Source: Loripinus fragilis (taxonomy: Eukaryota > Mollusca > Bivalvia > Lucinida > Lucinidae). From it: 64,000 bases of DNA. Each line of letters starts with the position of its first letter. Position 1 is the first letter of the stretch. The notes below the pieces were generated by a model, which made no database searches, was not told the origin of the DNA, and saw only the letters and a list, made by a program, of their open reading frames with translations. The stretch covers positions 344,407 to 408,406 of the forward strand of contig CAXHUL010000547.1 in assembly GCA_964019695.1 (NCBI GenBank). The letters are read 5' to 3'. Below are positions 31,511 through 43,366 of this stretch, one piece after another. The translations under genes were made by a program, and so were the position numbers.

Positions 31511-31555
31511 GGTGCTCAAAAGAACAATCTCATTCAGATCATTCTTTTGAGTACC
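31511..31555. repeat. Short palindrome family (GCTCAAAAGAAC), copy 2
   Basis: GGTGCTCAAAAGAACAATCT is mirrored by GATCATTCTTTTGAGTACC. The flanks TTGTTTTG and CACAACAT also resemble copy 1. It lies about 115 bp after the candidate exon. Confidence 0.7.
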
Positions 31556-32598
31556 CACAACATATGCTTTGGATAGGAAATACGAAAATTAATTTTGGAT
31601 TAGATTTTTGATTTGGCACTCTTATCTTAAAGCTGGATATTCCATATTCAACATAATAAACATATTGTTCATAACTTTTTTTTCAAAATTCTATACACTC
31701 AGTCCTCCTGATAAAAGTGTGTAATGATCAGATTTAGTTACCTGCGCATCCCGCACATGTTTTGCGCATATTTTTTTCTCTGGGAAGTTTTATTTCATTG
31801 AGTCCCAGGATGCAATAGTATTGCAGACTTGTCATTAAAAATAGTGTTCTGGACTCATAAGTTTGCAGTTGGACTCATTGATATGGGAAACAGTGAGTCC
31901 AAGGAACCATAAGCCCAAAATTGTAAATGAATCACTGAATTAATTAAAAATTAATCTTCTTATTTTTCAACCAAAACATATACTGAACGAAACTTCTAAA
32001 CCGCCAGTTAACAAAACACTTTTTTCAATATAACTCATTTATTATTAAACTGTTTGAAACGATATTTAACACAGTATATTTGGGCACATGTATCCGTCGA
32101 TTGAACATAACAATGTTTGATTCAATAAGGATGTTCATTTATGCGTAACGATTGAGTACTTATACCGGTTTTGCACGTGGCGCACAAATGCTAATGGTTT
32201 TTCGCCATGTGTATACTCGTATTTTCATCGACAACTATCCGACAACTTTATGTTATCACAAAAATGCCAAAATTTGGGTTGTATGAGTATTAAATAGAGG
32301 GGTCGGGCCCTGGGTTCAATCGAAAACGGGGCCTCGCTGAGACTGATTAATAATTTTTCATAAAGTTTGACATGTTTTGATAGAGCCGAAAGTTAACACC
32401 ACAACCTGTTGGTCATTTTTCATTTTTGCACTCGTATGACGAAAAAATCGACGAAAACTGAGTATTACGTATGTCATAAAATGTCCTGTATAGTCCACCA
32501 TACTTTGGTGCGGTGATGCGCAAATGCTGCATTGGAACGTCGGAAGTGTCGAGATTGATGTGCAGTACACTGTTAATGGGGCCTAAATTAAAATTTTA
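31556..32598. other. Noncoding stretch
   Basis: I see no gene or bounded repeat. Confidence 0.45.
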
Positions 32599-33083
32599 TT
32601 TGTTTCCCCTTACCCGGCCGACCCTGAAAAAAAGCCCCTACTCAAATTTTTTTTTTCAATTTTCAGTCAAAAATATTTTTTTTTTCAATTTCGTTGCAAA
32701 CTTAGAGAATTGTCCAATGTAAACAGTGTTATATTATCAAATTGTGTATTTTATTTTATTGCCTATAGTAGGACTATGCAGTAAAACCTGTCTAAATCAG
32801 CCACTCAAAGATATACACAACAAAGGACATTAAGATAAATGAGCGCTAAATGCAGGTGGAAAGTATGGCAGAATGCTCCCTGGGAGCATTCTGCAATACT
32901 TTCCACCTGCATTATGCGATAATTGGTCTTGATAAAACAAACACTTGTTTATCTTTTGTTGTGTGGCCTCTTAGGTTCTACTGTATACAATTAAGTTTAA
33001 TGGGTATCCAATTTGAGAAGTTAAAAAAATTTTCCGACCCACCGACCCATACTGGTAAAACAGGGTCGGGTAAGGGGAAACAA
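32599..33083. repeat. Inverted-repeat element with TTTGTTTCCCCTTACCCG ends
   Basis: The left end TGTTTCCCCTTACCCGGCCG, then ACCCTG, is mirrored by the right end CAGGGTCGGGTAAGGGGAAA, then CAAAA. No clear target duplication. It contains the Tigger-like MITE at 32779-32993. Confidence 0.6.
32779..32993. mobile_element. Tigger-like MITE with a central palindrome
   Basis: It starts CAGTAAAACCTGTCTAAATC and ends with the inverse of CAGTAGAACCTAAGAGGCC; TA follows it on the right, while the left flank is TG. Its centre, 32850-32912, is a 63-bp palindrome with 31-bp arms (ATGCAGGTGGAAAGTAT...), a single mismatch and a one-base centre. Confidence 0.72.
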
Positions 33084-33111
33084 AAGTATTTTTAAGGTTG
33101 GCCTGGGTGAC

Positions 33112-33450
33112 AGATGTTTCAATAATATTGAAGACAAAAACATTTCATCACCATAAACACATTTTTGTGTTCTTTTATGCCATATGGGTCTCCATAGGAG
33201 CACTGAATTGCACGAAAATTGCTACTTTATTACAAAATAAACATGATAGTGTTCAATAATGTCCATTTACTGCACCAGAAAGCTTCAATAATATTGTGGA
33301 CAAAAGCATGTCATCTCCATAAAGCATTCTTGTGTTGTTTTATGTCATATGGGCTTCCATAGGAACATTGTGGATTACCTAAATATTGCTACAAAATAAA
33401 AGCGAAACCCCAAAATGTTCAATAATGTCCATTTATAACACCAAAAAGTT
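33112..33450. repeat. Two-copy tandem repeat, about 167 bp
   Basis: TTTCAATAATATTGAAGACA to TTCAATAATGTCCATTTAC is repeated from about 33283 as CTTCAATAATATTGTGGACA to TTCAATAATGTCCATTTATA, sharing CATATGGG-TCCATAGGA in the middle. Confidence 0.75.
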
Positions 33451-33735
33451 GGTGTTTTTCACTTTAGGTCCTTGGAATACTCGATTTTAAGCGATGAGTT
33501 CAAATTCTAGCGTTTTTGTGAAAATGAAATGCGATGGTGCCTTTATGCAGTCTATCAAATGAGCATGTTATTTTCAATTTATGAAACTGAATTTTGGACA
33601 GGTTCTGTTTAATTGATTTTTCCATATTGAGTGTAAATTTTAGCCTTGTATGTATCATATGTGTTAAGATATATGAGAAAATATCGAGTGGCGGTTTGGA
33701 AGTTTCGCTCAGTATATGTTAACTTGTGTACACAC

Positions 33736-33780
33736 ATACTCAAAAGAACTTTCTAGATGAGACAGTTCTTTTGAGCACCA
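33736..33780. repeat. Short palindrome family (GCTCAAAAGAAC), copy 3
   Basis: ACTCAAAAGAACTTTCTAG and AGACAGTTCTTTTGAGCACC form the arms. Relative to copies 1 and 2 it is in the opposite orientation (the TTGTTTTGG flank is on the right). Confidence 0.65.
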
Positions 33781-35640
33781 AAACAATGTCTAAATTGATA
33801 GAAAAGAAATTGTTTTCAAATTTACACTAATTATTTTGTCTAGCTCAACCTATGCTAACCACTAACATCTCATAAAATTTTTATTCAAATGCTCCCAGAA
33901 AGGCCCTCTACCAAAATTGCGTAAACAGTTCTGCTTCACTGAATAAAGGAGCTGTCAGTTCTGAAACTGGAAAAATAAATCTTTAAATAAAACCTGAACC
34001 AGCGACCCAAAATCTAAATCATTTCACACAAATGTTCCCAAGAATGTCCTCTATCAAAATTATACAAATAAATCTCCCTGAGCTAAATATAGAATTATCT
34101 CTGCAACTACTAGCAGATGTATTTATGTTGTTAAAGTAACTGGTGGAGTTGAACTTTTAAATTTCAAATTTGAAGTGGCAGTGTTAAATATTTCCTGCTG
34201 CTAATTGCTTAATAATCCCTTTTCACTGATGAAGCAACAACACTGAACTGTTCTTACCAACAGTTTAACTGCAACATTTGATTATGATCTATAGTTGTAG
34301 CGGATTTTACTCTTGACTTTTGACATGTAACATCCACAACTGTATTGAAATTTGCAATGTATCATTTCAAATTCAATCAAATTTCTGCAATATTCAATCA
34401 TTACAAACTATTAAAAGTGTTGAATTAAAATAAACAATCTCAGCTTTATAATGAATGTTTTTATAGGAAGCTATATTTGGGAGAAAACCATAATTTTTAC
34501 GTATATTCCTACTGAGGGTCATATGTTTCTGAGAAGAAATCATCACTATCTGCACTATATGACTAGGATTTGGCAGTGCCTTGCCCTTTTCTCCCTATCA
34601 CCAGGGTCCGATATTAGGCCCCATTCTCATTCCAAAATATCCTCATTTTTTCCCAATTTTGAAAAAAAAACCCAAACTGAAGCTGCCAAGCTGCTTTGTT
34701 TTTTTTATTTCAAATTTTCAGTTTAGCTATCTTCAACATGTAGTGTCCACTCAATGAAAGTATGTCAATATAACATCAATTTCCCTGTCAATAGTAACAT
34801 ACGTAACAATCACAAAAACTGAATATTTAATCATAACTGTAAATTTCAGGCATCAACCACTCCCAAAAGAGTGCAATACAAAAGCATGTGATTAGATTTG
34901 TAAATACATGGGGCTAATATGTATGCTATTTGTTGTGTAATAGAGCACAAGAATGGACGTAACATGTATTGTAAATTACAATGTCAAATGATCGCATCCG
35001 TTCATTTAATGCATAAACTCAGGGATAGTTGGCCTTCAAAGGCAGTAATGTTCTAATAAAGAAAGCATAATGTAGACTTCTGCTGTTTTATAAAGGAAGC
35101 ATGCTCAAATACATTCTAGGAACATCTGATAGGAACCTGTGACAGACATAAATATGCCAAAAACATTTGACTGATAACAAATTCAAACCCATATTTGTGG
35201 TTTCCATCTTTTGTGTGCATGAACTGATAACATATTGGACACAGTGTATGCACCTATACCCATTTATCTTGTATTCATTCTAATTTCAATTACCAGACAT
35301 ATCCTGAGAACATTTTTTGCGGACATAACTTTTTAAGAGATAATGAGACTCGGTCCCAAAAAAACTTTTCCACATTTTTGACAATACCACTTGTGGAATA
35401 TACAGGTTTATTTGTATCTGTCTTTATTCATTTGCAACTGAATTCTTAACTTAATTTCCTATTTTTGTGCTCTCTAACCATGATTTTTCAAGAAAAAATA
35501 ACAGTGTTAATTTGACAGAGTGAGTCATGTCCATAACCACTTTTTTATGGAATTAGTTTTCCAGCTTACAATTACACAAAAGCAACAAGTTTTACCAAAT
35601 ATGACAGTTTATTTATGGTATAGTTGATACATATATATAC
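33781..35640. other. Noncoding stretch
   Basis: Two weak copies of a stretch containing CAAATG-TCCCA-GAA-G-CCTCTA-CAAAATT occur near 33885 and 34028. Otherwise nothing is seen. Confidence 0.45.
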
Positions 35641-36690
35641 GGCTAAAACAAGATCAGATAGGGACAAGTTGTGTCACTTTTGGTCAAAAATGAAATCGCA
35701 GGAATCACAAAACTGTGAAGCTCTTTCTTTCCATAGCTTCATATCTTGTGCATTTAATTCTAGAAGGTTTAAAAACTTGTTGAAGTTCTTTTCATTAAAA
35801 AGTTACACCATTTGAATCAATCCTAGGTGGCAGATCTACGGACACTACAGACTAAAGCATAACATAATTGTATCTTTTTAATTATTGGCTTAAAACAATG
35901 ATTATACCATGCAGAACTTCGCACAAGTATTGGTGCCCTTGTATACCACTCAATATTTTATTTACAAAAATGATTTCGTTAAATTTTAGCACAGAAGAAA
36001 CAAGGCTATGAAAATGCTTAAATTTAGTAAACTTTCTTATTTTATTTTTTTAATGAATTGAACTTTAAGGAACAAGTAATCCTCTTAACTTATCACATGA
36101 TTTCGATTCTTAACAATAAAGTAGTTTAACATAGCCTCTGTCGTCAAGTTGTGCAGAAATCAAGTTCAGTCTTAGTGTGCAATATTTTCTACGGACACTA
36201 CAAAATTGGTAACAGATGAAAAAGTGCAATTTGAAAGTGAAAGATATACTGTTCCCCCAGTTAATTAGTTTGGGATAAACAGCAGGTCCTTCAAATAGTT
36301 GAAAAAATACATTGACTTTAAATTTTAAAAAATTTGCCTGATAAATATAATGAAAGAAATATCAGTTAGGGAAATGACTAATATCGTAAAATTAGCTTGT
36401 GTTATATGCCTAAATCATTTTCCTGGTCAGAGGAAATAAAATATAATTTAAACCACTGTTGAGAGCTTGCTCCAAGCTTTCTGAAAATGTATAACATTAC
36501 TAGGTTTAGATTTAATATAGCAAAATGCAATCCTAAATACACCTAAAAATTAGGCATTTTTCAATGTTATGCTGTTTCATTTTGAATTTGTTAAATTTGG
36601 AAAATTTGTATTTGAAATATGTGTGTTGGAAATATATTTTTTTAAAAAAACCCCTTAAATTTCACATGTGAGCTAACGTAAAATGAACAT

Positions 36691-38427
36691 AAAAAATGTG
36701 TAGGCGAAAGCGCAGTAAGTTTAAAGACACATATTTTGTGATATATGGAATCATTAGTGAATTTACTGATAAGGGAAATTTTACATCGCTTCCAGGCCAA
36801 TTTCAATATCTCACTTTGTTGAGGGGGCTCCAAGGGGGACTTACCTGTAAATTTGATCAGGTTTTATCCACAGCTAAGAATTTACCCATAGGCTATTATT
36901 TTGCTTCTCAATCCAAATAGGAAAGAGAAGAGACTTGAACACAAATTATTTATTTAAATAAATATTTTTATTTGTTTTTTTTTCTTGAAATAAATATTAT
37001 TTCCACAGATTCGCTGATGTCCCATTATTATTATCATCTTTGTCTGTAATGCAAAGGTGCAATAAATTAACCCTTTGACTGCTGAGTGTAGTGCCATAAT
37101 GCTCAGACCCAGATGAAATGCCGAGTTATGTGGCATTTAATCAGGGTCTACAAGTTCACACAGTCAATCGATAATCGATACTATCAATAATCGATAATTG
37201 ATAATCGTTCACATACTTTGATTATCCAATTATCGCTGTTGTTGTTGTTAGGGCAATTGCTGGTTTGAGTCAAATACCAAACTGAACATCAACTTTATGC
37301 ATTTCCAATATGTACCTTTTTCATATGTGCTGGTCCATTTTTTTTTATTCGGAGAAAATGCTATTTTCTGTATATAAATTTGTTTTACTTCATTTTCCCT
37401 TTATGATACTTTTTGCCTGCCATTGTCATCTGCTGATTACTGTTACGAGCAAATAAAATGCTTTCGGATCAAATTGGGCCCAGTAAGATGTCGGGCCTGG
37501 TCTTAATCAAAACTGTTTGACACTTATCAGGGGCATTCTTACAGTTATTATTGCCAACTTATTACATCAACATACAGTTTGGACCCAGATCAGGCTGGAC
37601 AAATAATATCTGGTCTGGACTGGATTGAAGCTGTTTGATTTTTTTTATTTTGATTTCTTCTTGGAAAAAAAAAATGTTTTTTAAAAAAAAAACAAAAAAA
37701 TAAATAAAGTAAAATAAATACATCAGCAGACGACAAAAATGCATCAAAAAGTTCCCGACATGCAACCAAGGCCTTTTCACATCAGACAGAAAAAAACTTA
37801 CTGTTACTTTCGCAATAAAAAAATGATAATATTTACCTGAAACATCCTGGCGGGACAAGCAGTACAGACCCAGATCAGACACTGTGGAGTGTGGGATCTG
37901 ATCAGGGTCTCTACTGATCGCTTTCAGACTGCTCTGTCAATTTTTTTTTTTTTTTTAAAGATAAATATCACCCAACTGCACTCAAATTGAAAATGGACTT
38001 ATCCAATTGATAAAGATTGAAAAATCCATTTTGCACAAATTGATTAATATGATACAATTATTTTATGGGGCAAAGATGATGCACCAGTATCTTACATCTA
38101 TTGTTTTTTGCCTTTATTTCTTATTTCATCTTTTCTAGAGAAATATTCAAAATATTCTTTTCTTCTTTTTTTTCTTTTTAAAATGTTCAAAAATTCTTTT
38201 TTTTTCTAATGTCCAATATTATTGTAAACATCACCTGTTTGATTCAGCAAGATCATTCATTTTATTCTTTCTTTATAAGCAATAACCTAAACCCTTCAAG
38301 GGCCTCTTTATCACCCATGCAGTGAATTCATAATCACCTCATTATAGCTGTCCTTTGATCTTCCCAGTATGACCCCTGGAGAGAGTCATAATGAGTGGTA
38401 CCACTATTATTGCTCAAATTTCTATCC
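36691..38427. other. Interior of the foldback element
   Basis: T- and A-rich, with a TATCAATAATCGATAATTGA repeat near 37178 and short AACAGTGTGGA-family pieces at 37570-37910. No gene. Confidence 0.45.
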
Positions 38428-39578
38428 CTTTAAGCATTTTTTAAAAAAATGCTTGAAGCGTTATACATTTTGATTTTTCTAAAGAATTGACTTTGCTTCA
38501 CTGAGCCTGTTGCCACTTGGTCAGTCACCAGTATGCATATTTTTTGCAATTTAGTGAAGCTATGGGCATGTTTCTCTGTAACAAATTCAACCACCACCGA
38601 TGAATTGTCAGTGGCAGTAATTTTTTCCTCACTTTAGAACTGCACTGTTTGGTAGTGGTAGTGTCCGTAGATCACACATCATTGCATCTAGCAGATTGCT
38701 GTACTTTAAGGTTAATTAACATGTTTCTGCTAGTTTCTATTTCAGAGGGTGGCACTGATTAAGAAATGTACTGCTTTTTCAGTTGTCTTTCACCAACACT
38801 TTTGATATGAGCGGCCAAAGTCTGTCAGTAGAATGTAGTGTCCGTAGATCACACTTGTTAATGTCATAAAATTACAAAAGCATGTTATAATGGCCCATGT
38901 TTTTATGTTGTATTTATTACTTCCAACCAAATAAATAGTATGTAAATCAGTATTTGGGCAAGTTTTACCTTATGTGTGAATGGAAGAGGTTCTAAAGGAC
39001 ATATTGTTTCAGAACCATGTGTACCTCTTCTTTCACAAATTAGACAAATATAACCCAAATTTTGATTTACATACTATTTTTTGGTTACAATTAATAAATA
39101 CAATCTAAAGATATGGGCCAATATGACATATTCTGTTATTTTTTTAACATTGAAGAGTGTGATCTACGGACACTACGTTCTACGGACAGACTTTGGCGGC
39201 TCATATCACAAGTGCTGCTGAAAGACAACTGAAGAAGCAGACCTTTTCTTAATCAGTGCCACTCACTGAAATATAAAATAGCAGAAACATGTTCATTAAT
39301 CTTCTAATACAGCAATATGCTAGATGCAAAATATGTGATCTACGGACACTACCTGAAACAGTGTAGTTTTAAACTGATGAAAACATTACTGGAAAAGACA
39401 ATTCATTGGTATCGGTTGTATTTTTTACAGAGAAACATGCCCATAGCTTCCACAAATTGCAAAAAATTATGCATACATGTGACCGAACAAGTGACAACAA
39501 TACAGCAAAGTTGATTCTTAAGAAAAGACAAAATGTATAACGCTCCAAGCATTTTTTCAAAAAATGCTTAAAATTACT
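38428..39578. repeat. Imperfect palindrome of 1.15 kb
   Basis: The arms are about 570 bp, centred near 39003 (GAGGTTCT ... AGAACC). Outer arms begin AAGCATTTTTTAAAAAAATG, then CTTGAAGCGTTATACATTTT, and are mirrored at 39530-39578. Matching continues through GAAGCTATGGGCATGTTTCT, AACATGTTTCTGCTA, GGCACTGATTAAGAAA and AGTATGTAAATCA. CTACGGACACTAC sites fall at equivalent places in both arms. Confidence 0.82.
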
Positions 39579-40147
39579 GCGCTCTGCCTTCACATTTTTT
39601 ATGGTTATCTTACATTAGCTCATACGTGAAATTTAAGATTTCTTTTAAAAAAATATGTTTCTAACACACATATTTGAAATACAAATTTTCAAAAATTAAC
39701 AAATTTGAAATGACACGGCATTGTAACGTTGAAAAACGCCTAATTTTTAGGTGTATTTAGGATTGTAATTTTGCTATATTACATCAAAACATTGTAATGT
39801 TATACATTTTCGGAAAGCTTGGAGCAAGCTCTAAACAGTGGTTTATATTGTATTTTATTTCCTATAAGCAGGAAAAAAGCTTAAGGGGTATAACATAAGC
39901 TCATTTCAAAATCCCTATCTGATCTTGTTTTAGCCGATAGCATCCCATTTCAGAACTGATTGATATAAATTTTCACTTTTCTTCAGACCAAAGTTTGTGA
40001 ACTAAATTTGTCACAAGAACGTCGGATTTTTTCAATGATTTTGAACGTATTTTTATTGAAAAACATATCTTTTTAACAAGTTTTTCATTGAAATTGTCTT
40101 TACTATAGATGTATTTAATCCTATCTGAATACATAGAAGTGAGTAAT

Positions 40148-40985
40148 GGTGCAAAGATCAGGAATAGATACAATCAAGTACCACACCTGACCCAGGATAC
40201 CAATGGGAAAGTGACAAGCTCACAGCTAGACACCACAAACGAGAGCCAAGAGGACAGCCCTTTCCCAGCAGGTGACCACAAAGCACATATAAACTAGTGG
40301 TGGACATCGGTTGGAAATCATAATCGATCATCGGTTGGAATCAGTTGCTGCTGTCGATGCGATTTTCTGATTAAAATCGGTTCCTAATGAATTTGCTTTT
40401 GCATGCATGCTTCACTGATAATCCTTGAAAAATCAATATAATTATTTTGTAGCGTAGTGTCTTAATATGTAGTTTGGCAACTTTCTTAAATTTTATCAAA
40501 GTATCTTTTACAATCTTGTTTGGAAATGCTGACAATAGTTTTATAGTCTCAATGGTATTCAAAAGACTCATTTCACAGGCCTTTCTCAAAAAATGTTAAC
40601 AGCATTCCAGTTATTAATTAACTGTAATTTATTTCTGTTTAGAAACTAAATGTGTCGAGATACATACAAGAAAAGAAACATCAACAAACAGTGCTTTTCC
40701 CTGATAGAAAAATTATGTCTCACATGTATCAAAGCTACATGAGAGAGATTTTTACAGTTGAACCCAGAAACGACCTAGATGTCATTCTATGACTAAAGAA
40801 TATGAGAAATAAGTTTAAATCTTAGCTGAACTTAACCCATAATATTTTAACCAATCATCGATTATGACAAAACATAATCGATCATCGCATCAGTTGACCT
40901 CTAACGATTAGTTAATTGATTATTGCTGATTATCGGTACATCACTAATATAAACAGACGCGCACAAAGACATAGCAAACACAAGA
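40148..40985 (+). repeat. Dispersed repeat D, copy 1, split by a hAT element
   Basis: GGTGCAAAGATCAGGAATAG, then ACACCTGACCCAGGATACCA and CTTTCCCAGCAGGTGACCAC match the reverse strand at 46773-46948. The hAT at 40295-40946 interrupts it, and the repeat resumes at 40955 with AGACGCGCACAAAGACATAG. The open frame across it is not a gene. Confidence 0.75.
40295..40946. mobile_element. Non-autonomous hAT element, duplication ATATAAAC
   Basis: A perfect 8-bp duplication ATATAAAC (40287-40294 and 40947-40954) flanks 652 bp. Ends are TAGTGGTGGACATCGG and, reversed, TAGTGATGTACCGATAATC. Many AATCGATCATCGG-like subterminal motifs lie near both ends. No transposase. Confidence 0.87.
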
Positions 40986-41600
40986 CTGAACAAAAGCATA
41001 AAAGATCCACAAAAGAAGTAACACCTTTGAACGGTCAGTAAAATATTTTACTGGAGGGCTTAAACCGGTTTAACGGCGTCAACCTCACCTTTAATTCAGA
41101 TATGGATCAAGACACATAGCTGTTTGGTTTGCATGAAAGACCCCTAACTTATCAAATTCAATGCACATATAAATAAAGATATAACAAGGAGATAAAGCAA
41201 AGATAAGGACTCAACAGTAAATAAAACTGAATACCGTAGCAAAAGAAATCCAATAGGTAAACCCCGGTGGGCCCGACAAACAGCCAAAGCATCAGGCCCC
41301 CACCATCTCACCAATAGATAAGTCTTTAAGTCAGAACCATCATAGAGTCTGAAGTCCGACCCACCAGCGTGCAATTAAAGAGGAAAGCAAAGTTGCCAAC
41401 CATGATTGCCAACATAAAGCCATTTTCAGCTTGCCTCATAAAGTCGGTTTGCATTTATATTTGATGTCAAAGTTAACAAAACTCACTGTTGCAGTTTAGC
41501 CAAGAATGACCTATACCCTTATAAACAGTCATTCTCAGGTGAGCGACCCCTCTTGTTTTATAAATCTATAACAAAACATATATATCTGCATTTATTTCAG
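40986..41600. repeat. Dispersed repeat E, copy 1, plus unassigned sequence
   Basis: CCTTTGAACGGTCAGTAAAA, then TATTTTACTGGAGGGCTTAA, resembles 48290-48370 and 52255-52345. The remainder up to the proposed acceptor at 41600 shows nothing else. Confidence 0.45.
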
Positions 41601-41642
41601 GTGGACAAAATCAAGACCAGGCTGGTGGAAATTTCCTGTTGA
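41601..41642 (+). CDS. Candidate terminal exon of the same host gene
   Basis: A good acceptor (GCATTTATTTCAG, ending 41600) is followed by 13 codons, VDKIKTRLVEISC, and TGA at 41640-41642. Phase 0 fits the exon ending at 31395. The peptide looks like a C-terminus. It is short, so chance cannot be excluded. Confidence 0.35.
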   Translation: MDKIKTRLVEISC

Positions 41643-42344
41643 AGTGGATTGTTTGGAAACAGAAAATATCTTGAAACAGCAGACTTATATATTCATTATT
41701 TGTTATCAATCATAACAAAAACAAGACCAGTTATTTGGAATATTTTAGTTAAAAAGCAAGTGATCAAACTACAGATCCTGAAAAAGCCAGGATTTTCAAA
41801 TGATGATTACTAGGTGTTCAAACACAATAGCTGTTTTCTGAAGACCTGATATCATCAATAACAGTGTTAGAAATACGCAATTGCCCACTCGCCCCTCACA
41901 GGATGAATTTGCTGGGGGCCAGCTGAAAGCCTCAGAAGGTTGCCCCCTGGACAATTTGAAATTCCAGAAAATAATTTTGTTTCATGTCTTTCTTAAAGTC
42001 CCATGTTCACTTCAAATTAAGCCTGTGCATGGAATTTCCAACAATGTGGTATGTGGGGCCAGCAAAGCCTCAGATCAGCCTACGCATACGCGCAGTCTGA
42101 TCAGAGCCTTTGCTAGTGGATTGAGTATCCTATGAGTGTTAAGCTACTGACTGAACACCATTTGGAGTTTCTAAGCCTAAAAGGAGGCTACACAGGCTCA
42201 TCTGAGTCTACACTTGTCAAAATACCACATTGTTGGAAATCACATGACACCGCTCAATTAATAAACAATAACATGTTGCCTGCTTCCAGCTTAAAACAAC
42301 TAAACAATCTAAAACTATGAGCTTTTAGAAGTTCAGGTCTAGGC

Positions 42345-42451
42345 AAACAGTGCAAATCCATATCAGACTTCTCCATCACACTGTGCAGACCCTGATCAAA
42401 GCTCCTAGACTAAGAGGAGCAGTCTAATTTGGGCCTTCACTGTTTGCCATT
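42345..42451. repeat. Small foldback of the AACAGTGTGGA family
   Basis: GGCAAACAGTGCAAATCCAT and, from the right, GGCAAACAGTGAAGGCCCAA form inverted ends. Inner CAGACTTCTCC / GGAGCAGTCT arms match too. Confidence 0.6.
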
Positions 42452-42535
42452 GTTTCTGCATATTTTTTGCCAAATCTGTACATGTTAAAACTACATTGTT
42501 TGCTTACAGCAATTTTTCATACATGTCCAAAACCT

Positions 42536-42718
42536 CAGTTTAGAGAGTGCTGGATGCTAAATCACAAGGTTGCGGGCTTAATCCTCACCTAAGGTGCGGT
42601 GGAGTGTCCTTGAGCAAGGCATTGCATCACTGTTTCTTTTATATTAGTACTGGTTAAACCCAGGAAGTAGTCCCAAAATACCTGAAAAATTGTTGACTTG
42701 GACGAAAGCCTCAAACAG
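42536..42718 (+). mobile_element. tRNA-derived SINE, copy 2 (diverged)
   Basis: GAGAGTGCTGGATGCTAAAT and GGTTGCGGGCTTAATCCTCA are remnants of the tRNA head. CCTTGAGCAAGGCATT, GGTTAAACCCAGGAAGTAG and CCTGAAAAATTGTTGACTTG match the body of the SINEs at 5225 and 44795. Confidence 0.65.
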
Positions 42719-42883
42719 GCAAATTCTTCATGTATCTGCATTTTTAGGAATTTTATGAACGAATTGTGCAGACAAGTTAAAATTGTGTGTGTGGGGGTGG
42801 GGGGGGGGGAAGTTGCATTTGTCTTCAGGGTTGCCCGCCTGACAAGTTGAATTATCTGGCTTATTTCTAACACTGCAGTATCT

Positions 42884-43366
42884 CTGTGGTCATACTTCTA
42901 TGGCAATTTGGGGTTCGTCACCTACTCCGGTGTTATAGTAAAATTACCATCAAATAAAGGCTGACAAAAATGAGAACTTCGAGATTGCATCATCTAGTTA
43001 ACAACCTCTGTGTTGTTTTGCCAAAACGGAGATAAAATCAGATTTTAAATGTGTTTTTTACAACTATATTAAACAATATTGTCAATTACGGTTTAGTCAT
43101 AATTATACGGGTTTGTCATTGATTAATTATCCATGATGACAAAACCGTAAGTAGTTATTTCATGCCTGGACATCAAACGTTAAAGTTTTCATATAATTTT
43201 AAAGCTTAAAGATACAATGTGAATTTGGTGAACAAAAATCAATCGGAACCCAAGCATTTGGGGTGCTTATCTGTGATTAAATGAAGAAAGTGAACATGAT
43301 GAGAAAGTTACCTTAACACCGAAATAAGTGACCAAACTCAAAATTGCCGTAATGGTATGACCACAG
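42884..43366. mobile_element. 483-bp MITE with CTGTGGTCATAC ends
   Basis: Long inverted ends: CTGTGGTCATACTTCTATGG, then CAATTT, GGTGTTA and, reversed from the right, CTGTGGTCATACCATTACGG, then CAATTT and GGTGTTA. A further internal foldback lies around TTACGGTTT / AAAACCGTAA (43087-43150). The target duplication is not clear. Confidence 0.75.

Larger units (their letters stand above)
35641..39936. mobile_element. 4.3-kb foldback element with 25-bp perfect ends
   Basis: The left end CGGCTAAAACAAGATCAGAT, then AGGGA, and the right end 39912-39936 are exact inverted copies; ATA lies directly outside both. Beyond the end, the right arm (39600-39911) aligns in reverse with 36362-36690, so the left arm carries about 700 bp of extra DNA. 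The motif CTACGGACACTAC occurs at 35836, 36191, 39165 and 39343 and in reverse at 38662 and 38837. A separate 1.15-kb palindrome lies at 38428-39578. No transposase is visible. It sits in the proposed 10-kb host intron. Confidence 0.72.
41862..42875. mobile_element. hAT-like element with CAGTGTTAGAAATA ends
   Basis: The left end is CAGTGTTAGAAATACGCAAT and the right end, reversed, is CAGTGTTAGAAATAAGCCAG. Subterminal parts also agree (TTGCCC.C and TTGAAATTC/CAAGTTGAATT). I see no matching 8-bp duplication. It contains a small foldback (42345-42451) and a SINE (42536-42718). Confidence 0.68.

Noticed and set aside
40109..40297. Protein-like 62-residue frame ending HKAHIN
   Set aside because: The same DNA is present inverted at 46773-46948 with frame-breaking differences; it is a dispersed repeat.
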